Assembly (NCBI RefSeq): GCF_009649175.1
Contig: NZ_WJPO01000002.1
Span: forward strand, 186,001 to 250,000
DNA: 64,000 bases
Source: Rhodovulum strictum
GTDB lineage: Bacteria; Pseudomonadota; Alphaproteobacteria; Rhodobacterales; Rhodobacteraceae
Reading direction: 5' to 3'
The position numbers and the translations under genes are program-made. Each line of letters opens with the position of its first letter. Positions within the stretch are counted from its first letter, which is position 1. Below the pieces are notes generated by a model that saw nothing but the letters and a program-made list of their open reading frames with translations, ran no database searches and was not told the DNA's origin. Shown here piece by piece: positions 1-10,296 of the stretch.

Positions 1-97
1 TCAGGCCGGTGGCGGCAAGGGTTTCGCCGGGCGCGGGCAGATGCGGGACCGCATAGACATGGTCCGCATTGATCGAGCCCAGGCAATAGAGTGTCAC
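1..97 (-). CDS. Ribokinase-like PfkB sugar kinase, 5' fragment
   Basis: Only the first 32 codons are inside the window; the gene continues off the left edge. The N-terminus reads [20 protein letters not shown] and then PAPGET, the first beta strand and substrate-binding loop (GSINAD, PxPGET) of PfkB-family kinases, closest in my recollection to ribokinase. The start is GTG and shares one base with the TAG stop of maeB (sequence TAGTG), so translation is probably coupled to maeB on the same leftward transcript. The exact sugar substrate cannot be told from 32 residues; adenosine, fructose or other PfkB kinases remain possible. Confidence 0.75.
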   Translation of the reverse strand, partial: MTLYCLGSINADHVYAVPHLPAPGETLAATGL

Positions 98-2355
98 TAG
101 CCGACCTCGCAGGCCGCCAGCAGCGCCATGTTCAGGATGTCGTTCACCGTCGAGCCGGTCGAACAGATCTGGATCGGCTTGTCGACACCCGCAAGGATCG
201 GGCCGATCACCGTGGCCCCCGCCATTTCCTGCATCAGCTTGACCGAGATCGAGGCCGAATGCCGCGCGGGCACGACCAGGATATTGGCCGGGCCGGAAAG
301 ACGGCAGAACGGGTATTTCGCCATCGCCGCCGGGTTCAGCGCGACATCCACGGTCATCTCGCCATCATACTCGAAATCCACCCCGCGCCGGTCCAGAACC
401 CGCGCCGCAAGGTGCATCTTGGTCGCCCGTTCCGACACCGGATAGCCAAAGGTCGAGAAGGACAGGAAGGCCACGCGCGGCTCCAGCCCCAGGCTGCGAG
501 CGACCCCGACGGCGCGTTCGGCGATGGTGGCCAGTTCCTCTTCCTCGGGCCATTCATGCACCAGCGTATCGGCGACGAAGACGATCTTGCCCTTGTTCAA
601 CAGCGCGGTCACGCCGACCGCACCATCCTCGGCCCTTGCGTCGAAGACATGGTTGATGAGGTTCAGCACATGGGCCGATTTCCGCGTCGCGCCCGTGACC
701 AGCGCATCGCCATGGCCATGCGCCAGCATCAGCGCCGAGAACACGTGCCGGTCGCGCTGGGCCAGCCTGTTGATGTCGTGAACGTCGAAACCCTTGCGTT
801 GCAGCCGCTGGTACAGGAACGAACGATAGGCCTCCAGGTGGCGGGTATTGGCGGCGTTCACGATCTCAAGCTCGCGATAGGCGTCACCCAGCCCGGCCTG
901 TTCCAGCTTTTCCTTCACATCGCTTTCGCGGCCCACGACCAGCGCCTTGCCATAGCCCGCGCGCTGATAGCTGACGGCGGCGCGCAGCACGCGCTCGTCA
1001 TCGCCCTCGGCAAAGATCATCCGCGCCTGCGCCGCCTTGGCCCGTGCTGCGATGCCCGACAGCACCGACGCGGTCGGATCCATCCGCGCCTTGAGGTTGT
1101 GGCGATAGGCGTCCATGTCCACGATCGGCCGCCGCGCGGCGCCGGTATCCATACCCGCACGGGCCACCGCAGGCGGGATGGTGTAGATCAGCCGCGGATC
1201 GAAAGGCGTCGGGATGATGTAGTCGCGGCCAAAGCTGAGCTTCTTGCCATAGGCCATGGCAACCTCGTCGGGCACATCCTCGCGGGCGAGTTCTGCCAGC
1301 GCCTCGGCGCAGGCGATCTTCATCTCGTCATTGATGGCGCGGGCATGGATGTCCAGCGCACCGCGGAAAAGATAGGGAAAGCCCAGGACGTTGTTCACCT
1401 GGTTGGGATAGTCGGACCGCCCTGTGGCCACGATGGCATCGGGCCGGATCGCGTGCGCCTCTTCGGGCGTGATCTCGGGATCGGGGTTCGCCATGGCGAA
1501 GATCACCGGGTTGTCGGCCATCGCGGCCAGCATCTCGGGCGTGACCGCACCCTTGACGCTGACGCCCAGGAAGACATCGGCGCCCACCATCGCCTCTTCC
1601 AGCGTGCGGGCCTCGGTGCGGGCGGCATGGGCCGATTTCCACTGGTTCATGCCCTCGGTGCGGCCCTGCCAGATCACGCCCTTGGTGTCGCAGGCGATGC
1701 AGTTGTCGTGCCTGGCCCCCATCGCCTTGATCAGTTCCAGACAGGCGATCCCGGCCGCACCTGCCCCGTTCAGCACGATCTTGCAGTCTTCCAGCTTCTT
1801 GCCGGTCAGGTGCAGCGCGTTGATCAGCCCCGCCGCACAGATCACCGCCGTTCCATGCTGGTCGTCATGGAAGACGGGGATATCCATCTCTTCCTTGAGC
1901 CGCTGCTCGATGATGAAGCATTCCGGCGCCTTGATATCCTCGAGGTTGATCCCGCCAAAGGTCGGCCCCATCAGCTTGATGGCGCGGATCAGTTCCTCGG
2001 GGTCTTCGCTGTCCAGTTCGATGTCGATGGCGTTCACGTCGGCGAACCGCTTGAACAGGACCGCCTTGCCCTCCATCACGGGCTTGGCGGCCAGCGCGCC
2101 CAGATTGCCCATGCCAAGGATCGCCGTCCCGTTCGAGATCACCGCCACCATGTTGCCCTTGGTGGTGTAGTCATAGGCGGTTCCGGGCGCGTCCGCGATC
2201 GCCTGCACCGGCACCGCGACGCCGGGGGAATAGGCCAGGCTCAGATCGCGCTGCGTGGTCATCGGCTTGGTGGCCACGATCTCGTATTTTCCCGGAACGG
2301 GCTCGATATGGTAGCTCAGCGCCTCTTCGGGGGTGATCTTCGACTTCTCGGCCAT
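97..2355 (-). CDS. maeB: NADP-dependent malic enzyme with C-terminal phosphotransacetylase-like domain (MaeB type)
   Basis: Oxidatively decarboxylates malate to pyruvate and CO2 in the cytoplasm, linking the TCA cycle to pyruvate and NADPH supply. The 752-residue protein has the N-terminal malic enzyme fold ([14 protein letters not shown] and the dinucleotide-binding stretch [11 protein letters not shown]) in roughly residues 20-420. A C-terminal phosphate acetyl/butyryltransferase-like domain covers about residues 430-750 ([34 protein letters not shown]). This two-domain layout and length are standard for proteobacterial MaeB; the second domain is regulatory (acetyl-CoA inhibition in studied members) rather than an active transacetylase. 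The ATG at 2355 is preceded by AGGAGGAG; longer readings have no such site. It is divergent from mutS and followed by a ribokinase-like gene. Confidence 0.95.
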   Translation of the reverse strand: MAEKSKITPEEALSYHIEPVPGKYEIVATKPMTTQRDLSLAYSPGVAVPVQAIADAPGTAYDYTTKGNMVAVISNGTAILGMGNLGALAAKPVMEGKAVLFKRFADVNAIDIELDSEDPEELIRAIKLMGPTFGGINLEDIKAPECFIIEQRLKEEMDIPVFHDDQHGTAVICAAGLINALHLTGKKLEDCKIVLNGAGAAGIACLELIKAMGARHDNCIACDTKGVIWQGRTEGMNQWKSAHAARTEARTLEEAMVGADVFLGVSVKGAVTPEMLAAMADNPVIFAMANPDPEITPEEAHAIRPDAIVATGRSDYPNQVNNVLGFPYLFRGALDIHARAINDEMKIACAEALAELAREDVPDEVAMAYGKKLSFGRDYIIPTPFDPRLIYTIPPAVARAGMDTGAARRPIVDMDAYRHNLKARMDPTASVLSGIAARAKAAQARMIFAEGDDERVLRAAVSYQRAGYGKALVVGRESDVKEKLEQAGLGDAYRELEIVNAANTRHLEAYRSFLYQRLQRKGFDVHDINRLAQRDRHVFSALMLAHGHGDALVTGATRKSAHVLNLINHVFDARAEDGAVGVTALLNKGKIVFVADTLVHEWPEEEELATIAERAVGVARSLGLEPRVAFLSFSTFGYPVSERATKMHLAARVLDRRGVDFEYDGEMTVDVALNPAAMAKYPFCRLSGPANILVVPARHSASISVKLMQEMAGATVIGPILAGVDKPIQICSTGSTVNDILNMALLAACEVG

Positions 2356-2485
2356 TCCGGGCGTCTCCTCCTGCTGGTTCTGCCTCTTATCCCTCTGCGG
2401 GCCGCGTCTCAATAGACGAGGTTTTCCGGCTTTCGTGGCGGGGGCGGGGTTTGTAAGGTCCGGGTTCGACAGACCGGGGGACAAG

Positions 2486-5143
2486 GTGAGCGCAGAGGCC
2501 GAAACCGTCACGCCGATGATGGCGCAATATCTGGAAATCAAGGCCGCCCATCCCGGGGCGCTGCTGTTCTACCGGATGGGCGATTTCTACGAGATGTTCT
2601 TTGACGATGCCGTGGCCGCGGCCGAGGCGCTGGATATCGCGCTGACCAAACGCGGCAAGCATCAGGGACAGGATATCCCGATGTGCGGGGTGCCGGTCCA
2701 TTCGTCGGAAAACTACCTGCTGACACTGATCCGCAAGGGGTTTCGCGTGGCGGTCTGCGAGCAACTGGAGGATCCGGCCGAGGCGAAGAAGCGAGGGTCC
2801 AAGGCCGTCGTGAAACGCGACGTGGTGCGGCTGGTCACGCCCGGCACGCTGACCGAAGAGTCGCTGCTGGAAGCGCGGCGGCACAACTTTCTTGCCGCCT
2901 TTGCCGGGGTGCGCGATGCGGGCGCGCTGGCTTGGGTGGACATCTCGACCGGCGCCTTCCGGGTGACGGACTGCCCCCCTGTCCGGTTGGGTCCGGAACT
3001 GGCCCGGCTGGCCCCCCGCGAGGTGCTGTTGAGCGATCCGTTCGAGCCGGGTTGGGCCGAGATAGTGACTGAATCCGGCGCCGCGCTGACGCCGCTCTCA
3101 CGCGCGAGCTTTGACAGCATGTCGGCCGAAAAGCGGCTGGCGGCGCTGTTCGGGGTGGATACGCTGGACGGCTTTGGCAGCTTTGGCCGGGCCGAATTGT
3201 CGGCGATGGGGGCGCTGGTCGACTATCTGGAGATCACGCAAAAGGGCAAGCTGCCCCTGCTGCGCCCGCCGGTGCGTGAAACCGCGGGCGGCAGCGTCCA
3301 GATCGACGCGGCGACGCGGCGCAACCTGGAACTGACGGCCAGCCTGTCGGGCGGGCGCGACGGCAGCCTGCTGCACGCCATCGACCGCACCGTGACCGCC
3401 CCCGGCGCGCGGCTGCTGGAACGCCGCATTTCCAGCCCCTCGCGCGATCTGACGACGATCCACGCCCGGCTGGCGGCGCTGCGGGCGCTGGTCGATGATG
3501 CGGGGCTTTGCAATGCGCTGCGCGATGCGCTGCGGAAATGTCCCGACATGGACCGCGCGCTGTCGCGCCTTGCGCTGGACCGGGGCGGCCCGCGCGATCT
3601 GGCGGCGATCCGCAACGGGTTGGCCCAGGCCGGGGCGGTGGCCGGGCACCTGTCAGGGGAGCTGCCGGGGTTGCTGGCCGGGGCGCGGGCGGCGCTTCTG
3701 GGCCATGACGCGCTGCACGATCTGCTGGACGCAGCGCTTGTCGCCGAACCGCCGCTGCTGGCCCGCGATGGGGGCTTCATCGCGCCCGGCCATGATGCCG
3801 AACTGGACGACGCGCGCCGGCTGCGCGACGAGGGACGCGGGGTGATCGCGGCGATGCAGGCCGATTTCGTACGCGAAACCGGCATCGGATCGCTGAAGGT
3901 CCGGCACAACAATGTGCTGGGCTATTTCATCGAGGTGACCGCCACCCATGCCGAGCGGATGCTGTCGCCGCCCCTGTCGGACCGTTTCATCCACCGCCAG
4001 ACCACGGCGAACGCGGTGCGTTTCACGACGGTCGCGCTGTCCGAACTGGAAACGCGGATCCTGAATTCGGGCAACCGGGCGCTGGAGATCGAGAAAAGGC
4101 TCTATGACGGCCTGAAAGCCGCCATTCTGGCCAAGGCCGGGCCCGTCGGTCAGGCCGCCGCAGCGCTGGCCGAGATCGACCTTGCGGCGGCGCTGGCCGA
4201 TCTTGCCCGGGGCGAGGACTGGTGCGAGCCCAAGGTGGACGACAGCCGCGCCTTCGAGATCGCGGGCGGGCGCCATCCGGTCGTGGAACGTGCCCTGCGC
4301 CGTCAGGGCGGTGCGCCCTTCGTGGCCAATGATTGCGCGCTTTCGGACGGCGCGGGGGGCGCGGCGATCTGGCTGCTGACCGGGCCGAACATGGCGGGGA
4401 AATCGACCTTCCTGCGCCAGAACGCACTGATCGCCCTGTTGGCGCAGGCGGGCAGTTTCGTCCCTGCCGTGCGCGCCCATATCGGGCTTGTCTCGCAACT
4501 GTTCAGCCGGGTGGGCGCCTCGGACGATCTGGCGCGGGGGCGGTCGACCTTCATGGTCGAGATGGTGGAAACCGCGGCGATCCTGAACCAGGCCGATGAC
4601 CGCGCGCTGGTGATCCTGGACGAGATCGGCCGCGGCACCGCGACCTGGGACGGGCTGTCGATCGCCTGGGCCACGCTGGAACATCTGCATGACGCGAACC
4701 GCTGCCGCGCGCTTTTCGCGACGCATTACCATGAACTGACCGCGCTGGCGCATCGGCTGGCCGGGGTCGAGAATGCGACCGTGGCGGTCAAGGAATGGCA
4801 GGGGGATGTGATCTTCCTGCACGAGGTCCGCAAGGGCGCGGCGGACCGGTCCTATGGCGTGCAGGTCGCGCGCCTGGCCGGGCTGCCCGAAGCCGTGATC
4901 GAGCGCGCCCGCACCGTGCTGGACACGCTGGAACGCGGCGAGCGGGAGGGCGGGCGGCCGCAGAAGGCGCTGATCGACGATCTGCCGCTGTTCTCGGCCA
5001 TGCGCAGCGCGCCACCCGCTGCTGCCCCGAAAGGCCCCTCGCCCCTCGAAGAAAAGCTCGCCGGGGTACATCCCGACGAGCTGACACCGAAACAGGCGCT
5101 GGAGCTGATCTACGAACTGAAGGCGCTGGCCCGCGGCGATTAG
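2486..5143 (+). CDS. mutS: DNA mismatch repair ATPase MutS
   Basis: Recognises base mismatches and small loops and starts methyl-independent mismatch repair with MutL. The 885-residue protein carries the mismatch-reading Phe-X-Glu motif (GDFYE, Phe34 and Glu36), the connector, core and clamp domains. The C-terminal ABC-type ATPase has Walker A GPNMAGKS at 633-640, Walker [11 protein letters not shown] around residue 712 and the ATHYHEL switch. The Walker A has Ala where many bacteria have Gly (GPNMGGKS), a common alphaproteobacterial variant. I chose the GTG at 2486 because it places [18 protein letters not shown] at the position of the short MutS leader; readings that start further upstream add an unrelated tail. 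The gene ends overlapping grpE tail to tail by four bases. Confidence 0.95.
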   Translation: MSAEAETVTPMMAQYLEIKAAHPGALLFYRMGDFYEMFFDDAVAAAEALDIALTKRGKHQGQDIPMCGVPVHSSENYLLTLIRKGFRVAVCEQLEDPAEAKKRGSKAVVKRDVVRLVTPGTLTEESLLEARRHNFLAAFAGVRDAGALAWVDISTGAFRVTDCPPVRLGPELARLAPREVLLSDPFEPGWAEIVTESGAALTPLSRASFDSMSAEKRLAALFGVDTLDGFGSFGRAELSAMGALVDYLEITQKGKLPLLRPPVRETAGGSVQIDAATRRNLELTASLSGGRDGSLLHAIDRTVTAPGARLLERRISSPSRDLTTIHARLAALRALVDDAGLCNALRDALRKCPDMDRALSRLALDRGGPRDLAAIRNGLAQAGAVAGHLSGELPGLLAGARAALLGHDALHDLLDAALVAEPPLLARDGGFIAPGHDAELDDARRLRDEGRGVIAAMQADFVRETGIGSLKVRHNNVLGYFIEVTATHAERMLSPPLSDRFIHRQTTANAVRFTTVALSELETRILNSGNRALEIEKRLYDGLKAAILAKAGPVGQAAAALAEIDLAAALADLARGEDWCEPKVDDSRAFEIAGGRHPVVERALRRQGGAPFVANDCALSDGAGGAAIWLLTGPNMAGKSTFLRQNALIALLAQAGSFVPAVRAHIGLVSQLFSRVGASDDLARGRSTFMVEMVETAAILNQADDRALVILDEIGRGTATWDGLSIAWATLEHLHDANRCRALFATHYHELTALAHRLAGVENATVAVKEWQGDVIFLHEVRKGAADRSYGVQVARLAGLPEAVIERARTVLDTLERGEREGGRPQKALIDDLPLFSAMRSAPPAAAPKGPSPLEEKLAGVHPDELTPKQALELIYELKALARGD

Positions 5144-5685
5144 GACGCGGGCGTAGAGGACACGCCGACCTGCGCCGGACGCAACAGCCGGTCATGCAGC
5201 ATGAAGCCGACGGTCATCACCTGAATGATCTCGCCCGCCTTTGTGCCCGGCACCGGCGCCTCGAACATGGCCTGATGCTGCTGCGGGTCGAACATGTCGC
5301 CGGGTTCGGGCGCGATACGCTCGATCCCGTGCTTGGAAAACACGTTCGAAAGCTCGCGCAGCGTCAGTTCGACCCCTTCAAGGAAAGCCTTCTGCGCCTC
5401 GCGCTGTTCCTCGGTCACGATATCCAGCGCGCGCGACAGGTGGTCATAGACCGGCAGGATGTCGCGGGCGAACTTGGCGCCCCCGTAATTCTCGGCCTCG
5501 CGCCGGTCGCGGTCGGCACGCTTGCGCGAATTCTCGGCATCCGCCAAGGCGCGCATGAAGCGGTCGCGCAACTCGTCGCGCTCGGCGCGCAGGGCCTCGA
5601 TCTCGGCCTCGGGCGACAGCGTCCCGGCCGCGCCGCTCTCGGGGGTCTCGTCGATCTCGATTTCGGTCTTCTCTGCTTCAGCCAT
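5140..5685 (-). CDS. grpE: Heat-shock nucleotide-exchange factor GrpE
   Basis: Exchanges ADP for ATP on DnaK in the cytoplasmic chaperone cycle. The 181-residue protein has an acidic disordered N-terminus (about 1-28), a long helical coiled-coil segment ([17 protein letters not shown]) and the C-terminal beta-wing domain with the signature [19 protein letters not shown]. Length is typical. It starts three bases after the stop of hrcA, so the two heat-shock genes form an operon read leftward; dnaK and dnaJ are not in the window. Its stop overlaps that of the convergent mutS. No CIRCE element is seen upstream. Confidence 0.95.
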   Translation of the reverse strand: MAEAEKTEIEIDETPESGAAGTLSPEAEIEALRAERDELRDRFMRALADAENSRKRADRDRREAENYGGAKFARDILPVYDHLSRALDIVTEEQREAQKAFLEGVELTLRELSNVFSKHGIERIAPEPGDMFDPQQHQAMFEAPVPGTKAGEIIQVMTVGFMLHDRLLRPAQVGVSSTPAS

Positions 5686-5688
5686 GCC

Positions 5689-6759
5689 TTATCCCTTGCC
5701 CCGATCGGAAATCAGCTTTCCGACCAGCTGTGCCGTATAATCCACGATGGGCACGATCCGCCCGTAGTTCAGCCGGGTCGGCCCGATCACGCCAACGGCG
5801 CCGATGATCTTCCGGTCAGCGTTCATATATGGAGAGACAACCAGAGAGGAACCCGAAAGTGAAAAAAGCTTGTTTTCGGATCCGATGAAGATGCGCACGC
5901 CCTCGCCTTCTTCGGCGAGGTGCAGGAACTCGATGATGTCGCGCTTGCGTTCCAGATCGTCGAACAGCGTGCGGATGCGGTCCAGTTCCTCGGCCTCGGC
6001 GCTGTCGGCCAGCAGGTTCGCCCGGCCGCGCACGATCAGCCGCTCATGCGGCTCGCCCGCATTCTCCCAGACGGCCAGCCCGGCCTCGACCATGGTGCGG
6101 GCCAGTTCGTTCAGCTCGCGGCGGCGACGCGCGATCTCGACCTGCATCACCTCGCGCAATTCGCTGAGCGTCTTGCCCGCAGCCAGGGCGTTCAGGAAAT
6201 TCGCCGCCTCGCGCATGGAGGAGGGCGTCTGACCCGGCGCGGGCTGGAAGATGCGGTTCTCGACATGGCCATCGGCAAAGACCAGAACCGTCAGGGCGCG
6301 GTCCGGGGCAAGGCTGACGAACTCGATATGCTTGATCGGCGCCTCGTGCTTGGGCGCCAGAACAAGCGAGGCCCCCCGCGTCACACCCGACAGCGCCGCC
6401 CCGATCCGGTCCAGCATCACGCCGACATCGCGTTCATTGCTGCCCAGCGTCGCGTCGATCTTTTCTCGGTCCTCGGTCTCGAGCTCGCGCATTTCCAGCA
6501 GGCCATCGACGAACATGCGCAGGCCAAGCTGCGTCGGCACCCGCCCGGCCGAGACATGCGGGCTGTCCAGCAGGCCCAGGAATTCCAGATCCTGCATCAC
6601 GTTGCGGATGGTGGCCGCGCTGACCTTTTCGGTCATGGTTCGGGTCAGCGTGCGCGAGCCGACCGGATCGCCGGTTTCCAGATAGCCCTCGACCACCCGG
6701 CGGAACACCTCGCGCGAGCGGTCGTTCATCTCGTCGAACAGGCTCTGGGTTTGGGTCAA
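5689..6759 (-). CDS. hrcA: Heat-inducible transcription repressor HrcA
   Basis: Represses groESL and other heat-shock genes by binding CIRCE operators, with GroEL as corepressor in studied bacteria. The 356-residue protein begins with a winged helix-turn-helix ([33 protein letters not shown]) and ends with the HrcA dimerisation/GAF-like fold ([16 protein letters not shown]). I place the start at a TTG (6759) because AGGAGA sits about ten bases upstream and no ATG or GTG fits; the next in-frame ATG (6729, MNDRSREV) would give 346 residues and is the alternative. It is the first gene of hrcA-grpE and divergent from rph. Confidence 0.9.
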   Translation of the reverse strand: MTQTQSLFDEMNDRSREVFRRVVEGYLETGDPVGSRTLTRTMTEKVSAATIRNVMQDLEFLGLLDSPHVSAGRVPTQLGLRMFVDGLLEMRELETEDREKIDATLGSNERDVGVMLDRIGAALSGVTRGASLVLAPKHEAPIKHIEFVSLAPDRALTVLVFADGHVENRIFQPAPGQTPSSMREAANFLNALAAGKTLSELREVMQVEIARRRRELNELARTMVEAGLAVWENAGEPHERLIVRGRANLLADSAEAEELDRIRTLFDDLERKRDIIEFLHLAEEGEGVRIFIGSENKLFSLSGSSLVVSPYMNADRKIIGAVGVIGPTRLNYGRIVPIVDYTAQLVGKLISDRGKG

Positions 6760-6787
6760 TTCGGCAGATCTCCTGCGGGGCGGAGCA

Positions 6788-6815
6788 ATTACAGGACAGG
6801 TCGGCTCGGCGTCAA
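6788..6815 (-). promoter_or_regulatory. Putative sigma-70 promoter for hrcA-grpE
   Basis: Read on the minus strand, TTGACG (6815-6810), a 16-base spacer and TGTAAT (6793-6788) resemble a housekeeping promoter and lie about 30 bases upstream of the hrcA start. Position and spacing fit; there is no experimental support. No inverted repeat of the CIRCE type overlaps it. Confidence 0.4.
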
Positions 6816-6877
6816 TCGGGCTTGCATCAAGGCCCCTCTCATGTGAGCTAGGCGCCAAACCGATGAAAGGACATCCC

Positions 6878-7594
6878 ATGCGCCCGTCTGGCCGTGATGT
6901 AAGCGAAATGCGCCCCGTTTCAATCGAGACCGGGGTGACGAAACATGCCGAAGGCTCGTGCCTGATCCGGATCGGCGATACCCATGTCCTGTGCACCGCC
7001 TCGCTGGAAGAGCGTGTGCCGCCGTTTCTGAAGAATTCGGGCCTTGGCTGGGTGACGGCGGAATACGGGATGCTGCCGCGCGCGACCACGACCCGGATGC
7101 GGCGCGAGGCATCGGCGGGCAAGCAAGGCGGGCGCACCGTCGAAATCCAGCGGCTGATCGGGCGCAGCCTGCGGGCGGGCGTAGACCGCGTGGCGCTGGG
7201 CGAGCGGCAGATCACCGTCGATTGCGATGTGATCCAGGCCGATGGCGGCACCCGCTGCGCGGCGATCACCGGCGGCTGGGTCGCGCTGCGGCTGGCGGTG
7301 AACAAGCTGATGAAGACCGGCGAGGTCATCTCGGACCCGATGACCGATCCGGTCGCGGCGGTGTCCTGCGGGATCTATGCCGGGCAACCGGTGCTGGATC
7401 TGGACTATCCCGAGGACAGCGAGGCGGGCGTTGACGGGAATTTCGTGATGACCGGCTCGGGCCGGCTGATCGAGGTGCAGATGTCGGCCGAGGGTGCCAC
7501 CTTCTCGCGCGAGCAGATGGAAAAACTGCTGGGTCTGGCCGAACGCGGCGTTGCCGATCTGGTGGCGGCGCAAAGGGCCGCGATCGGGGGCTGA
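6878..7594 (+). CDS. rph: Ribonuclease PH
   Basis: Phosphorolytic 3'-5' exoribonuclease that trims tRNA precursors. The 238-residue length matches the family. Visible motifs are MRPSGR and the N-terminal RPVSIETG strand, the phosphate-binding arginine region [15 protein letters not shown] and the catalytic aspartate segment [18 protein letters not shown]. The ATG at 6878 is preferred to one five codons upstream because it gives the family-typical MRPSGR start and has GAAAGGA upstream. rdgB follows after three bases, so rph-rdgB-hemW form a rightward operon. Confidence 0.95.
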   Translation: MRPSGRDVSEMRPVSIETGVTKHAEGSCLIRIGDTHVLCTASLEERVPPFLKNSGLGWVTAEYGMLPRATTTRMRREASAGKQGGRTVEIQRLIGRSLRAGVDRVALGERQITVDCDVIQADGGTRCAAITGGWVALRLAVNKLMKTGEVISDPMTDPVAAVSCGIYAGQPVLDLDYPEDSEAGVDGNFVMTGSGRLIEVQMSAEGATFSREQMEKLLGLAERGVADLVAAQRAAIGG

Positions 7595-7597
7595 GCG

Positions 7598-8206
7598 ATG
7601 CGCCGCTTCACGGGCGACCGGCTTCTGGTGGCGACCCATAACCGGGGCAAGCTGGACGAAATCGCGCATCTGCTGGCGCCGCACGGCATTTCCGTGGTCG
7701 GCGCGGCCGAGATGTCCCTGCCCGAACCCGACGAGACCGAGGACAGTTTCGTCGGCAATGCCCGGATCAAGGCCCATGCCGCCGCCAGGGCAACCGCCCT
7801 GCCCGCCCTGGCCGACGACAGCGGGCTGTCGGTCGATGCGCTGGGCGGTGCGCCGGGGGTGCATACGGCGGATTGGGCCGAAACAGGGTCTGGTCGCGAC
7901 TTCGGGATGGCGATGGAACGGGTCTGGCGCGAGCTTCAGGCAACCGGGACGCCAGCGCCCTACTCCGCGCGGTTTTCCTGTACCTTCGTCCTCGCCTGGC
8001 CCGACGGGCATGACGAGGTATTCGTGGGCGAAGTCCCCGGCCGCATCGTCTGGCCGGGCCGCGGCGATCAGGGCCACGGCTATGACCCGATCTTTCAGCC
8101 GGACGGGTTCGACGTGACGTTTGCCCAGATGGACCGCTGGGAAAAGAACCGGATCAGCCATCGCGGCCGCGCCTTTGAAAAGCTGGTGCAGGCCATTGGC
8201 GATTGA
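7598..8206 (+). CDS. rdgB: XTP/dITP pyrophosphatase (non-canonical purine NTPase)
   Basis: Hydrolyses ITP, dITP and XTP to monophosphates so that deaminated purines are not incorporated into nucleic acids. The 202-residue protein has the N-terminal ATHNRGKLDEI (THNxxKxxE) nucleotide-binding motif, the metal-binding ALADDSGLSVDAL segment and the C-terminal GHGYDPIFQPDG specificity loop. It sits between rph and hemW; its last 11 bases overlap the proposed TTG start of hemW, so translation is probably coupled. Confidence 0.95.
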   Translation: MRRFTGDRLLVATHNRGKLDEIAHLLAPHGISVVGAAEMSLPEPDETEDSFVGNARIKAHAAARATALPALADDSGLSVDALGGAPGVHTADWAETGSGRDFGMAMERVWRELQATGTPAPYSARFSCTFVLAWPDGHDEVFVGEVPGRIVWPGRGDQGHGYDPIFQPDGFDVTFAQMDRWEKNRISHRGRAFEKLVQAIGD

Positions 8207-9359
8207 GGACTGGCAGGCAGGCGGTTTCGGGCTTTACGTCCACTGGCCGTTCTGCCTGTCGAAATGCCCCTATTGCGACTTCAATTCCCATGTCGCGGCC
8301 AGCATCGACATGGGCGCATGGCAGCGCGCCTACCTGTCCGAAATCCGCCGCATCGGCGCAGAAACAGGCCCGCGCAGCCTGAACAGTGTCTTTTTCGGCG
8401 GCGGCACGCCCAGCCTGATGGCGCCGGATCTGGTGGCCGCGATCCTGGAAACCGTGCGCGCGACATGGCCCTGCGCGAACGACATGGAAGTGACGCTGGA
8501 GGCCAATCCAGGTTCGGTCGAGGCGGGCCGCTTCGCCGGCTATCGCGATGCGGGCGTGACACGGGTTTCGCTGGGCGTTCAGGCGCTGAACGATGCCGAC
8601 CTGCGCCGCCTGGGCCGCCTGCATTCCGCCGCCGAGGCGCGCGCCGCATTCGACATCGCGCGCAATACCTTCGAGCGGGTCAGTTTCGACCTGATCTATG
8701 CAAGGCAGGACCAGTCGCTGGCCGATTGGCAGGCCGAACTTGGTCAGGCGCTGGCGATGGCAGTCGATCACCTGTCGCTTTATCAACTGACCATCGAGCC
8801 CGGCACTGCCTTTGGCGACCGCCATGCACGGGGCGGATTGCGCGGCCTGCCGGATGACGACCGCGCCGCCGACATGTATCTGGCAACGCAGGAGATCTGC
8901 GCCGCCGCCGGGATGCCCGCCTATGAGGTGTCGAACCACGCCCGCCCCGGCGCGGAATCGCGGCACAACCTGATCTATTGGCGCTATGGCGATTATGCCG
9001 GGATCGGCCCCGGCGCGCATGGGCGGCTGACGCTGGGCGGGCGGCGCCTTGCGACAGAAACGCCGTTATCCCCCACGGACTGGCTGGCGCGGGTTGCCCG
9101 CGACGGAAATGGCGAGGCGGCGCGGACCGCGCTTTCGCCGCAGGAACAGGCAACCGAATACCTCATGATGGGGTTGCGGCTGACAGAGGGGCTATCCCTT
9201 GTGCGCTATCAGCACCTTGCCGGGCGGCACCTGGATCGCGGGGCGATTGCGGAGATGGAAGGGCTTGGGCTGATCCGCCGCGACGGTGACATTCTGCGCG
9301 CCACCGATGCCGGGCGAGCGGTGCTGAACGCGGTGATCCGCGATCTTCTGCCCGACTGA
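8196..9359 (+). CDS. hemW: Radical-SAM heme chaperone HemW
   Basis: Binds heme and a 4Fe-4S cluster and delivers heme to respiratory enzymes; formerly annotated as oxygen-independent coproporphyrinogen oxidase. The cluster motif C20-LSK-C24-PY-C27 is the CxxxCxxC arrangement; as in HemW rather than HemN, I see no extra N-terminal cysteine motif. The GGGTPS SAM-binding strand and a C-terminal HemN_C-like domain follow. At 387 residues it has the usual HemW length. I chose TTG at 8196, inside the end of rdgB, because it gives a short leader before GFGLYVHWPFC; the ribosome-binding site is weak and the true start could be elsewhere within about ten codons. Confidence 0.9.
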   Translation: MAIEDWQAGGFGLYVHWPFCLSKCPYCDFNSHVAASIDMGAWQRAYLSEIRRIGAETGPRSLNSVFFGGGTPSLMAPDLVAAILETVRATWPCANDMEVTLEANPGSVEAGRFAGYRDAGVTRVSLGVQALNDADLRRLGRLHSAAEARAAFDIARNTFERVSFDLIYARQDQSLADWQAELGQALAMAVDHLSLYQLTIEPGTAFGDRHARGGLRGLPDDDRAADMYLATQEICAAAGMPAYEVSNHARPGAESRHNLIYWRYGDYAGIGPGAHGRLTLGGRRLATETPLSPTDWLARVARDGNGEAARTALSPQEQATEYLMMGLRLTEGLSLVRYQHLAGRHLDRGAIAEMEGLGLIRRDGDILRATDAGRAVLNAVIRDLLPD

Positions 9360-9365
9360 CCTGCC

Positions 9366-10280
9366 CTATTCGAAATCGCTTCCGCGCGCCGAACTCAGCG
9401 CCCCGCAAAGCCGGTCCAGATCGTCGAGATTGCGATAGCCGATCACCAGCCGCCCCGATCCGTCGGCGGAATGCTCGATGGACACCTTCATCCCCAGATT
9501 GGCCGACAGATCCTGTTCCAGCGCGCGAGTATCGGCATCCTTTTCCGCCGCGCCGCCCGCCTTGCGCGGCGCAGCGCGCGGTTCGGTCGCGCGTTTCGCC
9601 AGCTTCTCGGTCTCGCGTACCGACATCGCGCCGGCGATCACCTCGCGCGCCATCCGCGCCGGATCCTCGGTCGTGATCAGCGCCCGCGCATGACCCGCGC
9701 TCAACCGCCCCTGCCGCACATGGTCCAGAACCTCGTCGGGCAGTTGCAGCAGCCGCAACAGGTTGGCGATATGGCTGCGGCTCTTGCCCAATGCCTCGGC
9801 CACCTTGTCCTGGGTGTGGCCGAACCGATCCATCAACTGCCGATAGCCCATCGCCTCTTCGACGGCGTTCAGATCCGCGCGCTGGATGTTCTCGATGATC
9901 GCGATTTCCAGCACCTCGATATCGTCGAGATCGCGCACGATCACCGGAACCTCGTGGGTCTGCGCCATCTGGCAGGCCCGCCAGCGCCGTTCGCCCGCCA
10001 CGATCTCGAATCGCCCCTCGGTCCGCTTGCTGGGCCGGACGATAAGCGGCTGAATCACGCCCTTTTCGCGAATCGAGGCCGCCAGTTCCTGCAACGCCTC
10101 GTCCGAGAATTGCCGCCGCGGCTGATCGGGATTCGGCTCCAGCAGGTCGAGCGTCACGATCTGGTCGGGCTTTCCGCGCGGCGCCTCCCCCCGCTCGGGG
10201 ACCGATTCGATCTGCACATCCGCCATCAGCGCCGATAGCCCCCGGCCGAGGCCACGCTTGCCCGTGTTCTTCAGGGTCAT
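9366..10280 (-). CDS. parB: Chromosome partitioning protein ParB
   Basis: CTP-dependent DNA clamp that loads at parS, spreads, and partners ParA for origin segregation. The 304-residue protein has the N-terminal GLGRGLSALM ParA-contact segment, the CTP-binding region with GERRWRA and ENIQRADLNAVEEA, the helix-turn-helix (HTQDKVAEALGKSRSHIANLLRL, broken here as HTQDKVAEALGKS then RSHIANLLRL) and a C-terminal dimer domain. Two in-frame ATGs lie six bases apart; I chose the second (10280) because GGGAGG ends six bases before it but abuts the first. Two perfect parS sites lie upstream in rsmG and mnmG. It follows parA by 16 bases. Confidence 0.95.
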   Translation of the reverse strand: MTLKNTGKRGLGRGLSALMADVQIESVPERGEAPRGKPDQIVTLDLLEPNPDQPRRQFSDEALQELAASIREKGVIQPLIVRPSKRTEGRFEIVAGERRWRACQMAQTHEVPVIVRDLDDIEVLEIAIIENIQRADLNAVEEAMGYRQLMDRFGHTQDKVAEALGKSRSHIANLLRLLQLPDEVLDHVRQGRLSAGHARALITTEDPARMAREVIAGAMSVRETEKLAKRATEPRAAPRKAGGAAEKDADTRALEQDLSANLGMKVSIEHSADGSGRLVIGYRNLDDLDRLCGALSSARGSDFE

Positions 10281-10296
10281 CGGCATCCTCCCAACA

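Noticed and set aside
5686-6877. CIRCE operator for hrcA-grpE
   Set aside because: No TTAGCACTC-N9-GAGTGCTAA or near copy was found in the hrcA-rph gap or at the hrcA-grpE junction.
8196-9359. Oxygen-independent coproporphyrinogen oxidase HemN
   Set aside because: Length of about 387 residues, CxxxCxxC without the extra HemN cysteine and position after rdgB fit HemW.
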